From Lachnospiraceae bacterium (GTDB lineage Bacteria; Bacillota; Clostridia; Lachnospirales; Lachnospiraceae), in NCBI GenBank assembly GCA_021202465.1, contig JAJQCZ010000056.1:1-64000 (forward strand): 64,000 nt of DNA, in the 5' to 3' direction. The notes beneath the pieces were generated by a model. It did not search any database. It saw nothing but the letters and a program-made list of their open reading frames with translations, and was not told the DNA's origin. Both the position numbers and the translations under genes were made by a program. Shown piece after piece: positions 1 through 8,204 of this stretch (position 1 is its first letter; every line of letters begins with the position of its first letter).

Positions 1-251
1 TATCCAGATTGTTCGAGTATGTCTAAAGCCTTTTGATAGTTTTCTTCTTTTAACAAAACATAATCCGTATTGTAGGTTGACACCGCAAAAATAGAAATAC
101 CTTCTTTTGCCAGTATCGTTGAAATTTTTGATAATACTCCAATCAGTGAAAAATCCAGAACCCCTTGAATGCGAAAACCTTTCCAACCATCATCACGTTC
201 AATAACATTTGACGGAACATCTGCTGTGAGACATACAAGTGATTTTTCGCC
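1..251 (-). pseudogene. ACT-domain protein, 5'-truncated remnant (runs off the left edge)
   Basis: Reading the minus strand from 251 down to 1 gives an open frame beginning GEKSLVCLTADVPSN and continuing through FRIQGVLDFSLIGVLS and AVSTYNTDYVLLKEENY. These are hallmark stretches of a small family of single-chain ACT-domain proteins (about 125 residues), thought to bind an amino-acid-like ligand. The frame is closed upstream by a stop codon at 252-254, and no ATG, GTG or TTG precedes the conserved region, so roughly the first 40 residues of the family are missing. The 3' end lies outside the window. I infer the gene was cut when the neighbouring mobile-element sequence arrived. Identification as an ACT-family relative is fairly sure; loss of function is likely. 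Confidence 0.7.
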
Positions 252-312
252 TTATTTATGCTCCATTATATCAGTCCATCTATCTTCAAACAAGAAAAAA
301 TCGCAGCATTTT

Positions 313-1365
313 CTATGTAGGACAGCCCGGAGGCTGCCCCAGACAAAGGCCTGTCCTCGCCGGCTTATACCGCTCATCATCCTCGAAGCTGCTGTCGTCT
401 TCGTCAGGATAGTCCGTATCAGAATCATCTGCATACGCATCAGGAAGTTCGTATCCGTCTTCTCCATCGTCCTCATACTCATAATCGGCATCCGGATCAG
501 GCTTTGCTTCCTCGGCCTTTTTCCCTTTCAGCTTTGCGTAAGCGAAGAACCCGCCGCCCGCTGCAAGAACAACAATCAGCAGAACGATCAGCAGAAGATT
601 AAAATTGTTTGTTTCTGTTTCAGCAGTCTCAACGATTTCTGTTTCGGTCTCATTTTCATCAGCTGTTGCAGCTTCGGCCTCTTCATTATTTTCGCCATCC
701 GCAGACTGAGCAGCTTCATATTCCTCCACCTCTTCTTCATCCATCAGGGAAAGCAGGTCTGACTCGTCCACCTGATTCAGGAAGTAAACGGTTTCTTCTC
801 CTTCGTCATCGCGGTCGATAATAATATAAAAATAGTTGCCGCTTTTGGTTTCCACCGTAATGAACTGTTTCCTGGCGTCTTCCTCTGTCGCGGTATCAAT
901 ATCATCAATGAGCGAAAGATTGCCGTCCGGCGTCAGCGCCAGGGAGGTATCCGTATCCTCATCCCCCTGCATCAGCAGGCTGAGAAGCATCAGCATAAAA
1001 AATTCGTCCAGGCCTTCCATATCCTCGTCCTCGGCAGCACTCTCCAGAACTTCCAGATAATCCCCGTAGACATAACCTGTCTGTTCCGGGACCACTACCT
1101 GATACCAGCCGTTTTCTTCACCGATGATCTCGACTTCGGTTCCATTGGTGAGCTTGCCGATGACACTGTAATCCGTACCGGCTCCAGAGCGGAGATTCAG
1201 GTAGGTGTTAATGTTGATCACCTTGCCGGTAGCGATCGAGCTGTCATCGTCCGCTTCCTCAGTATCAACCGAATCTGCAACAGTCCATACCCAGCCGCCA
1301 TAAGAATAGGTGACTGTACCATCTTCCGATACTGTCATTTCAATGAGCCACATCTTCCGCATCAC
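313..1365 (-). pseudogene. SH3b + DUF4366 mobile-element membrane protein, remnant with altered ends
   Basis: The 350-residue frame contains a bacterial SH3 domain (about residues 45-105, with YLNLRSGAGTDYSVIG and the terminal GYVYGDYLEV), then a DUF4366-like region (about 140-215, with KSGNYFYIIIDRDDEGEETVYFLN), a glutamate-rich linker, one membrane helix (about 255-280) and a very acidic cytoplasmic tail. DUF4366 proteins are encoded in Tn1549/CTn-type conjugative elements next to transfer genes; their role is unknown. The signal peptide normally present is absent. Instead the first 10 codons are out-of-frame sequence from the adjoining DnaC fragment, so the true start was lost at a junction near 1,335-1,365. 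The last residues (TGLCLGQPPGCPT) also look like junction sequence. No ribosome site suits the annotated start. I treat it as a decayed gene. Confidence 0.6.
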
Positions 1366-1635
1366 GTATCTGCGCGATAGTCAGGTTCGTAGTGATAATC
1401 AGAGGCTTACCGGCTTTATATCGTTCATCAATGACGGCATAGACCTGTTCAAGCGCGTACTCCGTGTTCCGCTCAATCCCCAGATCATCAATGATCAGCA
1501 GTTCAAACGCGGAGAAAGAAGCGATATATTTGTAGCGCTCATCCGAGTACATGCCGCCCATCTGATTCAGAATTTTGGAAAAGTTCGTCATCAGCACCGG
1601 AACGCCAGTCTCCAAGAGAGCGTTGGCAATATGCT
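1340..1635 (-). pseudogene. DnaC/IstB-like ATPase fragment (central part only)
   Basis: The minus-strand frame from about 1,635 reads HIANALLETGVPVLMTNF and then LLIIDDLGIERNTEYALEQV and KPLIITTNLT. This is the middle of a DnaC-type helicase-loader ATPase: the helix after Walker A, Walker B (LLIIDD) and sensor 1 (TTNLT). The Walker A lysine region and the N-terminal half are missing, and the frame ends at DAEDVAH, just where relatives continue with ARIYDR. Tn1549-like elements carry such a gene near their replication functions. Both ends coincide with sequence changes: an operator-like box at 1,636 on one side and the SH3/DUF4366 frame on the other. It cannot encode a working ATPase. Confidence 0.75.
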
Positions 1636-1655
1636 TAAACCCAAAGGTTATATCT
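1636..1655 (-). promoter_or_regulatory. Third copy of the LysR-type operator box, without its promoter
   Basis: Read on the minus strand this is AGATATAACCTTTGGGTTTA, identical at 19 of 20 positions to the box upstream of the 11,156 operon and at 16 of 20 to that upstream of the 5,256 operon. It lies 3 bases beyond the stop of the LysR gene, as if it once preceded another regulated gene. The downstream promoter part (CTTCTC, then TTGCTA) found at the other two sites is missing, because DnaC-fragment sequence begins right after the box. An alternative reading is a 20-bp direct repeat left by recombination. Confidence 0.5.
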
Positions 1656-1657
1656 TA

Positions 1658-2554
1658 TCACATTTCATCTGCCGCCTGCTTCGCAGCAGCCAAAAAACGT
1701 TCTACTGTCTTTGAAGGAGTCGGGGAATGCAGAATTCCATAGGGAATGCTGTGTTCCCATTCCATCGGTATCATCTTAAGTAATGGATGAACATTTTCCC
1801 AGCCTTTGATGGAAAGCAGCACATAATTACCATTCTCGCATCGGTTAAAAGCATCCACGCCGTAAAAATCAAAATCAACAATATGTATCTGACTGTGGTT
1901 TTTCCATATTTCATCTCTGAGCCGATCCACATAATGACTCCATCCGCGATGCATCAGCATCAGATTCTCGCCATATAAATCTTCTATACAAAGCTTATCT
2001 TTTACTGCAAGTGGATGATGAATGGATACCGCGCAGCAAAAAGATTCCCGAAACAGCTCTGTTCCGGCACATTCTCTTAAGTTTAACATGGTATCATCAA
2101 AAATTCCCGCAACAACATCTATATTCTTTCCGAGATTCGCCAGAATCTCCCTTGCATTTTCCGGTGTGTTTTCAAATGGTACTACCTGAAACTTAATATC
2201 CGGGCAACGCATCTGAATTTTGGGCCAGAGCTGCATCAGGATTTGTACCGGTGTTGTAGGAGAAGACCCCAGTCGAATCACATTGGTATCTTCCTGCATG
2301 GCGTTCTTCGCTCTGGTAACAGAATCTTTGCAATACTGAATAATATATTTACTGTCCCGGTATAAAGATCTCCCTGCTTTTGTCAAAATCAGTCCTCTGT
2401 GTGTCCGTTCAAATAATTTGACGTCCAAAGAGCTTTCCAGAAGATTGATCTGTTTTATAATAGCGGTCGGCGTAATATAAGATTCTTCTGCCGCTTTATT
2501 AAAGCTCCCGGCATCCGCCACTTTTATAAATGTCTCAAGTTGAGGATTATACAT
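1658..2554 (-). CDS. LysR-family transcriptional regulator
   Basis: A 298-residue protein with the N-terminal winged helix-turn-helix of LysR regulators (about residues 1-60: LETFIKVADAGSFNKAAEES, then LESSLDVKLFERTHRGLILT) and a C-terminal effector-binding domain (about 90-290). It starts inside the preceding small HTH gene: the start codon and that gene's stop share ATGTATAA, so translation is probably coupled. Its downstream neighbours on the same strand are transposon debris; upstream lie two operons of redox enzymes and esterases whose promoters share a near-palindromic box. LysR regulators normally sit beside the genes they activate and bind such boxes at about -65, so I infer that this is their regulator. 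The ligand is unknown. Confidence 0.88.
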   Translation of the reverse strand: MYNPQLETFIKVADAGSFNKAAEESYITPTAIIKQINLLESSLDVKLFERTHRGLILTKAGRSLYRDSKYIIQYCKDSVTRAKNAMQEDTNVIRLGSSPTTPVQILMQLWPKIQMRCPDIKFQVVPFENTPENAREILANLGKNIDVVAGIFDDTMLNLRECAGTELFRESFCCAVSIHHPLAVKDKLCIEDLYGENLMLMHRGWSHYVDRLRDEIWKNHSQIHIVDFDFYGVDAFNRCENGNYVLLSIKGWENVHPLLKMIPMEWEHSIPYGILHSPTPSKTVERFLAAAKQAADEM

Positions 2555-2750
2555 TCGGCTTTGCCTCCATTCTACGCTTAGCTATCCGGGTTTTTCTCAA
2601 GTCATGCGGCTTCTCTGCCAATTCTGGAATCATCCATGAGTGCCCAAAACGCCGGACTCCGCAGATTCGTCCATCCTCGCAAAGTTTTTGTACTCTTCGT
2701 TCTGATATATTCCACTTTGTTGCTGCATGTCGCACATCTATAAAATCCAT
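2547..2750 (-). CDS. Small HTH DNA-binding protein (excisionase-like fold)
   Basis: A 67-residue protein. FIDVRHAATKWNISERRVQK is a MerR/excisionase-type helix-turn-helix, followed by CEDGRICGVRRFGHSWMIP, the wing typical of short HTH proteins found beside regulators and in mobile elements. The tail is lysine- and arginine-rich. Its stop overlaps the LysR start by 8 bases, so both form one transcript. An AGAAG-type ribosome site precedes the ATG, and a -10 TATAAT lies at 2,786-2,791. It could be a co-regulator of the LysR gene or a leftover excisionase; the sequence does not decide. Confidence 0.7.
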   Translation of the reverse strand: MDFIDVRHAATKWNISERRVQKLCEDGRICGVRRFGHSWMIPELAEKPHDLRKTRIAKRRMEAKPNV

Positions 2751-2785
2751 TTTCTTCTCCCATTTATTCGTTTATCCGCACCTTT

Positions 2786-2814
2786 ATTATAACGGATAAA
2801 ATTGAGAAATGGAA
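2786..2814 (-). promoter_or_regulatory. Promoter for the HTH-LysR pair
   Basis: On the minus strand a perfect TATAAT (2,786-2,791) follows TTCCAT (2,809-2,814) at 17 bases. The -35 is weak, the -10 is consensus. It lies about 36 bases upstream of the HTH start codon. Confidence 0.5.
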
Positions 2815-2822
2815 CAATGTAT

Positions 2823-3503
2823 TCAAGCGATTTTATTTACGCTCAGCAATTTTTTTATTCCTGTTGAAAGATAATGCCCAATCAGCACAAACAATCCCAT
2901 CACCGCCGCATAGTCCAGCACACAAAAAAACAACGGTTCCTCAAAATCAAAAAACACGAAATGATATCGAAGCAACATATAATTTCCGATGTCCCGCTCC
3001 ACAAAAGCGTACATCCCGTATGCGGCGATCGCAAAAGCAGCTCCGCGCAAAACCCATGTGCGAATTCTGTTTGTCCTCAGATACCGTTTTGTGATCCCGA
3101 TCATCATATTCCAGTGAAAGCCCAGATGCAGGCTCAGCAAAACAAATCCCCAATAGGCGCATAACATATGAACTCTGCTGGCGTAGGAATAAACACTCCG
3201 GATAGGGAAAAAGGAAAAGGTATGTTCCGACAAAAGCAGTCCGCTTATCATTGAACCTACCATCGTAATCGCCACACCAGCAGTCAGGACCGTCTGAACT
3301 CCACGCAAAACAGAGTAATGCCCTCTCAGAAGATTTTTGCTCCAGCCTGTATTCAGGACATGATGTAGAATAAAAAGTGCGCAAATCCCCATGCCAAGCC
3401 ACTCGTGAGCCGCTTCCCCCACAAGCTCATATGCCATCAGCAGAATGAGTAGCAGCGTCATAGCCACATCTACAGCTATTTTCAGTTTCATTTTCGGCTT
3501 CAT
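2823..3503 (-). CDS. DUF4405 integral membrane protein
   Basis: A 226-residue protein with about six hydrophobic helices. Histidines lie inside or at the edge of helices (HEWLG, FILHHVLNTGW, YASRVHMLCAYWGF, LHLGFHWNMM). This paired-histidine layout resembles membrane b-type cytochrome subunits and is typical of DUF4405 (flavinylation-associated cytochrome-like) proteins. It follows the broken flavoprotein gene by 22 bases with a strong GGAGGAGCAGG site, at the end of the operon led by the 5,256 reductase. Heme binding and electron transfer at the membrane are plausible for the family but not proven here. It appears intact. Confidence 0.8.
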   Translation of the reverse strand: MKPKMKLKIAVDVAMTLLLILLMAYELVGEAAHEWLGMGICALFILHHVLNTGWSKNLLRGHYSVLRGVQTVLTAGVAITMVGSMISGLLLSEHTFSFFPIRSVYSYASRVHMLCAYWGFVLLSLHLGFHWNMMIGITKRYLRTNRIRTWVLRGAAFAIAAYGMYAFVERDIGNYMLLRYHFVFFDFEEPLFFCVLDYAAVMGLFVLIGHYLSTGIKKLLSVNKIA

Positions 3504-3524
3504 CCTGCTCCTCCTTCCCTCTGT

Positions 3525-3855
3525 TTACCGAACAAAATTGGTGAATACCGGCGTTTCCTTTTCGGGAAGGGAAATCTCGGCGTTTCGGGCAGCTTCCATG
3601 CACCGGACTGCCAAAAATAAATCCGTCAGCGGACATTGCTCTTTTACGGAACTGGTTGACTACATCGTCAAAAACGCAGTTACCAATTTCCCCACATTTC
3701 CGGCAGCCAATACATCCTCCAATCGGCTTATTCCCGATCCAGAACAGTTCCGTTTCAATTCCTTCCTGATTCAATGTCTCTGCTACTTCGCACAATGCTG
3801 TATAGGTGCTGCCTTTTGCATGGGGACTGCCATTCACTAATAATACTTTCATCAA
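3525..3855 (-). pseudogene. Iron-sulfur flavoprotein / NADPH-dependent FMN reductase with an internal deletion
   Basis: The N-terminal 85 residues are those of a flavodoxin-fold FMN reductase: VLLVNGSPHAKGST binds FMN phosphate, GGCIGCRKCGEIGNC is the cysteine cluster of iron-sulfur flavoproteins, and ADGFIFGSPVH precedes the FMN loop. Directly after PVH the reading frame changes. In another frame the next bases encode MEAARNAEISLPEKETPVFT and NFVR with a stop at 3,525-3,527, the normal C-terminus of this family. About 90-100 central residues are therefore deleted at about 3,597-3,606. The original frame runs on uselessly to 3,427 across the next gene's start. No functional protein is expected. 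Confidence 0.8.
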
Positions 3856-3936
3856 TGCTTCACCTCATAACGATATATTCCTGTAAATGCAAACAAGCTG
3901 GGGCTTCGATGGAAGTCTCGGCTTGCCTGCTGCTCA

Positions 3937-4395
3937 TTACTTCAATGTCTTCGCCAGTTCCTGAGCCTGCTTCCGGTCAGTTACCATGCCGGCGTAGCTC
4001 ATCCCATAAAGCCCGGCAAACCGCTTCATGGTGTATTCACCAGCCTCCAGCATCCACTTTTCCGGGGCCGCTCCCTGGAAAAGAAAGAACAATTTTCTTC
4101 CTGATAACTCGCCCTGCTCCACAGGACCATAAAAACGATCCAGCAAATCACGGACGGAGCCGCAGATGTTGTGCCAGTATACGGGAGAACCGATCACAAT
4201 GGTCTGCGCTTCTTTCATTCGTGCAAAGACTTCTCCAAACTGGTCATCCGCAAAGCTCTGTCCATAGCTGTAAACTTTATAATCTGTCAGGTTCAGCGTT
4301 TCATACGCCACGCCTTGCAGGAGTGTTTCTGCCAGCGCTACCGTATTTCCGCTTTTGTTGGGGCTTCCGTTGATAAATAGAACTTTATTAGCCAT
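3937..4395 (-). CDS. Flavodoxin-fold NAD(P)H-dependent oxidoreductase (FMN reductase family)
   Basis: A 152-residue cytosolic flavoprotein. The FMN phosphate-binding loop is VLFINGSPNKSGNT, and IVIGSPVYWHNICGSVRDLL is the second flavin-contacting segment. Family members reduce flavins, quinones or other acceptors with NAD(P)H. The gene follows the aldo/keto reductase by 15 bases with an ATGGAGG ribosome site and belongs to the same operon. Unlike its neighbour at 3,525-3,855 it has no cysteine cluster and no deletion. The physiological acceptor cannot be read from the sequence. Confidence 0.85.
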   Translation of the reverse strand: MANKVLFINGSPNKSGNTVALAETLLQGVAYETLNLTDYKVYSYGQSFADDQFGEVFARMKEAQTIVIGSPVYWHNICGSVRDLLDRFYGPVEQGELSGRKLFFLFQGAAPEKWMLEAGEYTMKRFAGLYGMSYAGMVTDRKQAQELAKTLK

Positions 4396-4410
4396 TGCTG
4401 TTTTCCTCCA

Positions 4411-5256
4411 TTATTTCTGATCATCCACCGGCGGCACCATGCGGACATAACCCTCCAGCATTGCCGGTGTGCTGGTATAATACCTCACATTCTTATTGAG
4501 CGCTGCGATTTCCGCCATTTCCTTATCGGTCAGCGCAAAGTCGAACAGGTCAAGGTTCGCTTTGATATGCTCTGGATTCTTAGAGCCGGGAATCACCACA
4601 TTGCCCGCCTGAATATGCCAGCGCAGAATGATCTGAGCATTACTCTTTTTGTACTTTTCTGCCAAAGCGGAAAAGACAGGCTCCTGAAGCAGCGCCATGT
4701 CGCCATGTCCCAGAGGATACCAGGCCTGAATTACGATACCCGCTTTCGCCAGAAACGCTTTCAGTTCCTGCTCCTGGAAATAGGGATGTACCTCGGTCTG
4801 CAAAATCGTGGGGTTCACTTCACAAATATCGAGTATCTCCTGAATCTGCTGCGCATTAAAGTTGGAGAGTCCGATTGCCCGAACCTTACCCTCCTTATAT
4901 GCTTTCTCCATCTGACGGTATCCGGCAACATAATTTCCGGCAGGCTGATGGATCAACAGCAGGTCAATGTAGTCCGTATCCAACCTTTCCAGGGTCTTGT
5001 CTACTGCGTCCTCCTGCTCATAGAAAGACGGCCACAGTTTTGTCTCCAGAAAGATTTCTTCCCTGACAACGCCAGACTTCTTCATGCCCCGGCCGACAGC
5101 CTTCTCATTCACATAAGCGTTGGCGGTGTCAATCAGACGATACCCATTCTGCAAAGCTGCGAGAACAGAGGCCTCCGCCTCATCTGGTTTCAGAAGAAAT
5201 GTTCCAATTCCTGCCATTGGCATTTTTACACCATTATTTAAACTTACATATTCCAT
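4411..5256 (-). CDS. Aldo/keto reductase (2,5-diketo-gluconate reductase-like)
   Basis: A 281-residue TIM-barrel NADPH-dependent reductase. The catalytic tetrad is visible: Asp and Tyr in LIDTANAYVNE, Lys in LETKLWPS and His in DLLLIHQP. The family signatures GYRLIDTANAY and VRAIGLSNF are present, as is the NADPH-binding VVIPGSKNPEHI. I start at the ATG at 5,256 rather than at 5,277 because CAGGAGG ends 8 bases before it. It reduces aldehydes or ketones; the substrate is unknown. It is the first gene of an operon with two FMN reductases and a DUF4405 protein, under the shared LysR-type promoter at 5,289-5,360. Confidence 0.9.
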   Translation of the reverse strand: MEYVSLNNGVKMPMAGIGTFLLKPDEAEASVLAALQNGYRLIDTANAYVNEKAVGRGMKKSGVVREEIFLETKLWPSFYEQEDAVDKTLERLDTDYIDLLLIHQPAGNYVAGYRQMEKAYKEGKVRAIGLSNFNAQQIQEILDICEVNPTILQTEVHPYFQEQELKAFLAKAGIVIQAWYPLGHGDMALLQEPVFSALAEKYKKSNAQIILRWHIQAGNVVIPGSKNPEHIKANLDLFDFALTDKEMAEIAALNKNVRYYTSTPAMLEGYVRMVPPVDDQK

Positions 5257-5288
5257 CGTCAATTCCTCCTGTATCATTTGATAATCCT

Positions 5289-5360
5289 ATTTTAGCAATA
5301 CGCAGAATCAAAGAGAAGTTCCCCTTTGTTTTCCAGTGTAAACCCAAAGGTATAAACTCA
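5289..5360 (-). promoter_or_regulatory. LysR-type operator and activator-dependent promoter of the 5,256 operon
   Basis: On the minus strand the order is TTGAGTTTATACCTTTGGGT plus TTACACTG (5,333-5,360), ACTTCTC (the -35, CTTCTC, at 5,313-5,318), an 18-base spacer and the -10 TAAAAT (5,289-5,294). The element aligns without gaps to that at 11,186-11,258, including the box, ACTTCTC and TTGCTA. A weak -35 with an upstream dyad at about -65 is the usual layout of a LysR-activated promoter. Confidence 0.65.
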
Positions 5361-6365
5361 ATTTGACTTTTTTATCATCCTGCTGCCGCCAAATACCTCA
5401 GACATGGGAATCTGATCCAGTAAATCATCTAATGCGTCAACTTCCTGTGCAGAAAGATGGAGTTCAGCAGCGCCAGCATTCTCCCACAGACGCTCCGGCT
5501 TTCTGGTTCCCGGAATTGGTACGATCCACGGTTTTTTGCAGAGCATCCATGCCAGGGAAATCTGCGCTGGTGTTGCCTGATGCTCTTTTGCAACCTCACC
5601 CAGCATCGTCAGAAGCTCCTGGTTGGTATCGACTGCTTCCGGTGTAAACTGCGGCATACCGCTGCGGTAATCATATTTTGAATCAAACACTGCATCCTTC
5701 CCATATTTTCCAGTCAAAAATCCATTTGCCATAGGGGAGAAAGCCACAAAGCCAATACCCAGTTCTTCTAAAACCGGGAACAATGTTGCGTGATGCCTTG
5801 CCATCATGGAATACCGGTTCTGCACCGCTGTTACCGGGCAGACGGCATGGGCCCGCCGCAGATAATTTTCATTTGCCTCAGAAATTCCCCAGTGTAGAAT
5901 TTTCCCTTCCTTTATCAGCTCCGCCATGACCTCCGCTACGGTTTCCGGTTCCACTGCCGGGTCCATTCGATGCTGAAAATACAGATCAATATGGTCGGTA
6001 CAAAGCCGCCTAAGAGAACCTTCTACCGATGCCCGAATCACCTCCGGCCGTGAATCCGATATCAGCGGTTTATTGACCTGCGGACTATCATAATCGAAGC
6101 AGATTCCAAACTTACTTGCAATCTGCACATGGTTACGGACAGGCCGCAGAGCTTTCCCTATCACCCACTCATTTGCATTGGGGTCATCCGGAGTGCCATA
6201 AATCTCAGCTGTATCGAAGAATGTGTAGCCACGCTCGTAGGCATAACGCAGCATCTGAATGGTTTCCTGTTCCGGCATGGGTGCGCCGTAAGCGTGAGAG
6301 AAGCCCATGCAGCCGAGTCCTATTGCAGATACCTCAAAATCATTCCCTAAAATTCGTTTCTCCAT
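5358..6365 (-). CDS. Aldo/keto reductase (YhdN/Tas-type)
   Basis: A 335-residue member of a second aldo/keto reductase branch. The catalytic residues lie in FFDTAEIYG (Asp, Tyr), IASKFG (Lys) and IDLYFQHRMD (His); the NADPH-binding end has IVPIPGTRKPERLWENA. This type reduces aldehydes, quinones or sugar derivatives. I start at the ATG at 6,365, preceded by GGAGG six bases upstream; a GTG three bases earlier would sit too close. The ribosome site overlaps the stop of the upstream esterase gene, so the two are co-transcribed and probably coupled. Last gene of the 11,156 operon. The substrate is unknown. Confidence 0.9.
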   Translation of the reverse strand: MEKRILGNDFEVSAIGLGCMGFSHAYGAPMPEQETIQMLRYAYERGYTFFDTAEIYGTPDDPNANEWVIGKALRPVRNHVQIASKFGICFDYDSPQVNKPLISDSRPEVIRASVEGSLRRLCTDHIDLYFQHRMDPAVEPETVAEVMAELIKEGKILHWGISEANENYLRRAHAVCPVTAVQNRYSMMARHHATLFPVLEELGIGFVAFSPMANGFLTGKYGKDAVFDSKYDYRSGMPQFTPEAVDTNQELLTMLGEVAKEHQATPAQISLAWMLCKKPWIVPIPGTRKPERLWENAGAAELHLSAQEVDALDDLLDQIPMSEVFGGSRMIKKSN

Positions 6366-6368
6366 CAC

Positions 6369-8186
6369 TTACCTCCAAATCCAGCATAAGCCGTTATAAA
6401 TGTATAAAAGTGCATATTCGCCGCTGTGAGTACCGCCTTCTTTCTCCAGGAAGTACAGGTTCCCATCTTCCTCATTGTCGGCATACCGGAATGTCCCGTC
6501 CTCCACAGCCGCCATCGCATCAATCTGTGCCTTAAAGGAAAAATAGGCAAAATCGCTGGTGCCGGATGCGGCAAAGATAAAGAAGTCATCCCAATCATGA
6601 CCGGAGTCCCGCACCATATCTGCCACAGTTTCACCATCCGTTGTCAGGCTGCCACTGGACGGCATAAAATATCGGAAATAGTCCAGACAATACTGGAAGG
6701 TACGCCATGTCGCCACAGACCCCATAGAAAAACCGCAGAATGCCCGATAATCACGGGAAGCTGCCAGGCCCTCCGACGTTGTATCCTCCGCATAGGTGCT
6801 GTAGATTCCCTCTACTGCCGGAATTAAGTCGTTTATCAGTTCGTTATGATAATTGTCAGTCAATGTGAGAGCAAGACTGTAGCTGGCACTGTCTTCGCCG
6901 CTTGTATTATTATAGGTTGGGCATACCACAATCATTGGTTCAATTACACCATCTTCAATGCCGTGATCCAGAATGTTTTTCAGCTCATTGGGTTGATCCG
7001 GTGTCCCCAGATAACCGTTTTCATCACTCCAGCCGCCATGCATCAGGTAAAAGACCGGATACTGCGTATCCTCAGAATAACCATAGGGAAGATACACGAC
7101 TGCGTGTTTTGTCAGCGTCTGGCTTTCCTGCTCATAGGTCATGGATTCCCATGTCTCATAATAAAGATCAACAAGCTCGCCCTGCAAGGATGCCGGAGTG
7201 AAATAATCCTCCGGAATTTCTTCCAGTTCATCAGGGAAATGATTTATATTTTCATTACTCACAGTCGTTTCCTCCGTATCGGATACCTTTGAAAACAGCC
7301 ATCCCATAATCTCCTCGTCATAGGCGATATAAGCACCTCCGCCATGCTCATTTGGCGCGCCCTGCTCTGCGAAATAATCGTTCTCTTTAATATCCAGCAC
7401 CAGCAGCTCATCAATTTCTTCCTCAGAAAGCCCCTGCTGCTCGTATAACTCATGCAGGGAATTGTATGCGCTGACAGTCGGCTCTGACCCGTAATATTCA
7501 TCATCCCTGCCTACAACAAAATAGACAGGCAGATGCGCCTCTGCAACTGCATCAAAAGTCCCATCCCACTGAGAACTGACATGGAGATATGCCGTAAATA
7601 GGTCAGGACGCACCGACAACACCAGCGACATGGTTTCCCCGCCGCCGGAATAGCCGCTGGCGTAGACTCTGCTCGTGTCAATATTGTATCTTGCCAGGAA
7701 ATATTCCACCAATGCGATTGTCTTATTTGCAGATGTTTCCTGCCAGTCCTCAAGCTGAGGTGCAAGGACGATCATCTGCTCATTGTATTGGAGCGCCTCA
7801 AAGCCAAAATCCTCACTTTCCAGATTGGAAGCGACACCCTGATAATATAACCCTTCATATCCCGGCAGGGTTACATAGAGTGCATAAGGCTCACTGCCGT
7901 CATAGCTCTCCGGGAAGTACGCATTGTAATGAATATCCCCTTCGCTGGCGGAATGAAGGACATTATCAATGAGGAAGCCCTGATAATATTCAGTTCCTTC
8001 AGTCAGAGTTCCCAGTGAATCCGCTGCTGTTGTATCACCAGTTTCAGTCTCTTTTTTCACAGTTTCAGAATTTGTTGCGGATTCCGCATCCCCTGCGGAG
8101 TTGACAGACGTAATCTCTCTGCCCACTCCGCAGGCTGCCAGCCCAAGGAACAGAAGAACGCATAACACTGCTATCATTTTCTTCAT
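6369..8186 (-). CDS. Exported lipoprotein with two esterase (alpha/beta-hydrolase) domains
   Basis: A 605-residue protein with a lipoprotein signal (MKKMIAVLCVLLFLGLAACG, lipobox LAAC) and a Ser/Thr/Glu-rich linker. Domain 1 (about 60-290) has the nucleophile motif SGYSGGGE, like PHB-depolymerase/CE1 esterases. Domain 2 (about 310-605) has the oxyanion region VFYLMHGGWSDENG, the nucleophile motif CGFSMGS and a late histidine in GGTHSGEY, like esterase D / feruloyl-esterase-type CE1 enzymes. It should be anchored on the outer face of the membrane and cleave ester bonds of an external substrate. It sits between a flavodoxin lipoprotein and an aldo/keto reductase. Tandem unlike esterase domains in one lipoprotein are unusual. 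The substrate is not deducible. Confidence 0.85.
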   Translation of the reverse strand: MKKMIAVLCVLLFLGLAACGVGREITSVNSAGDAESATNSETVKKETETGDTTAADSLGTLTEGTEYYQGFLIDNVLHSASEGDIHYNAYFPESYDGSEPYALYVTLPGYEGLYYQGVASNLESEDFGFEALQYNEQMIVLAPQLEDWQETSANKTIALVEYFLARYNIDTSRVYASGYSGGGETMSLVLSVRPDLFTAYLHVSSQWDGTFDAVAEAHLPVYFVVGRDDEYYGSEPTVSAYNSLHELYEQQGLSEEEIDELLVLDIKENDYFAEQGAPNEHGGGAYIAYDEEIMGWLFSKVSDTEETTVSNENINHFPDELEEIPEDYFTPASLQGELVDLYYETWESMTYEQESQTLTKHAVVYLPYGYSEDTQYPVFYLMHGGWSDENGYLGTPDQPNELKNILDHGIEDGVIEPMIVVCPTYNNTSGEDSASYSLALTLTDNYHNELINDLIPAVEGIYSTYAEDTTSEGLAASRDYRAFCGFSMGSVATWRTFQYCLDYFRYFMPSSGSLTTDGETVADMVRDSGHDWDDFFIFAASGTSDFAYFSFKAQIDAMAAVEDGTFRYADNEEDGNLYFLEKEGGTHSGEYALLYIYNGLCWIWR

Positions 8187-8204
8187 GGGCTGATTTCTCC
8201 TTTC

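Noticed and set aside
5331-5360. Reading TTGAGT and TACACT of the operator as the promoter itself
   Set aside because: The spacer would be only 15 bases; the CTTCTC-N18-TAAAAT pair downstream fits both operons better.
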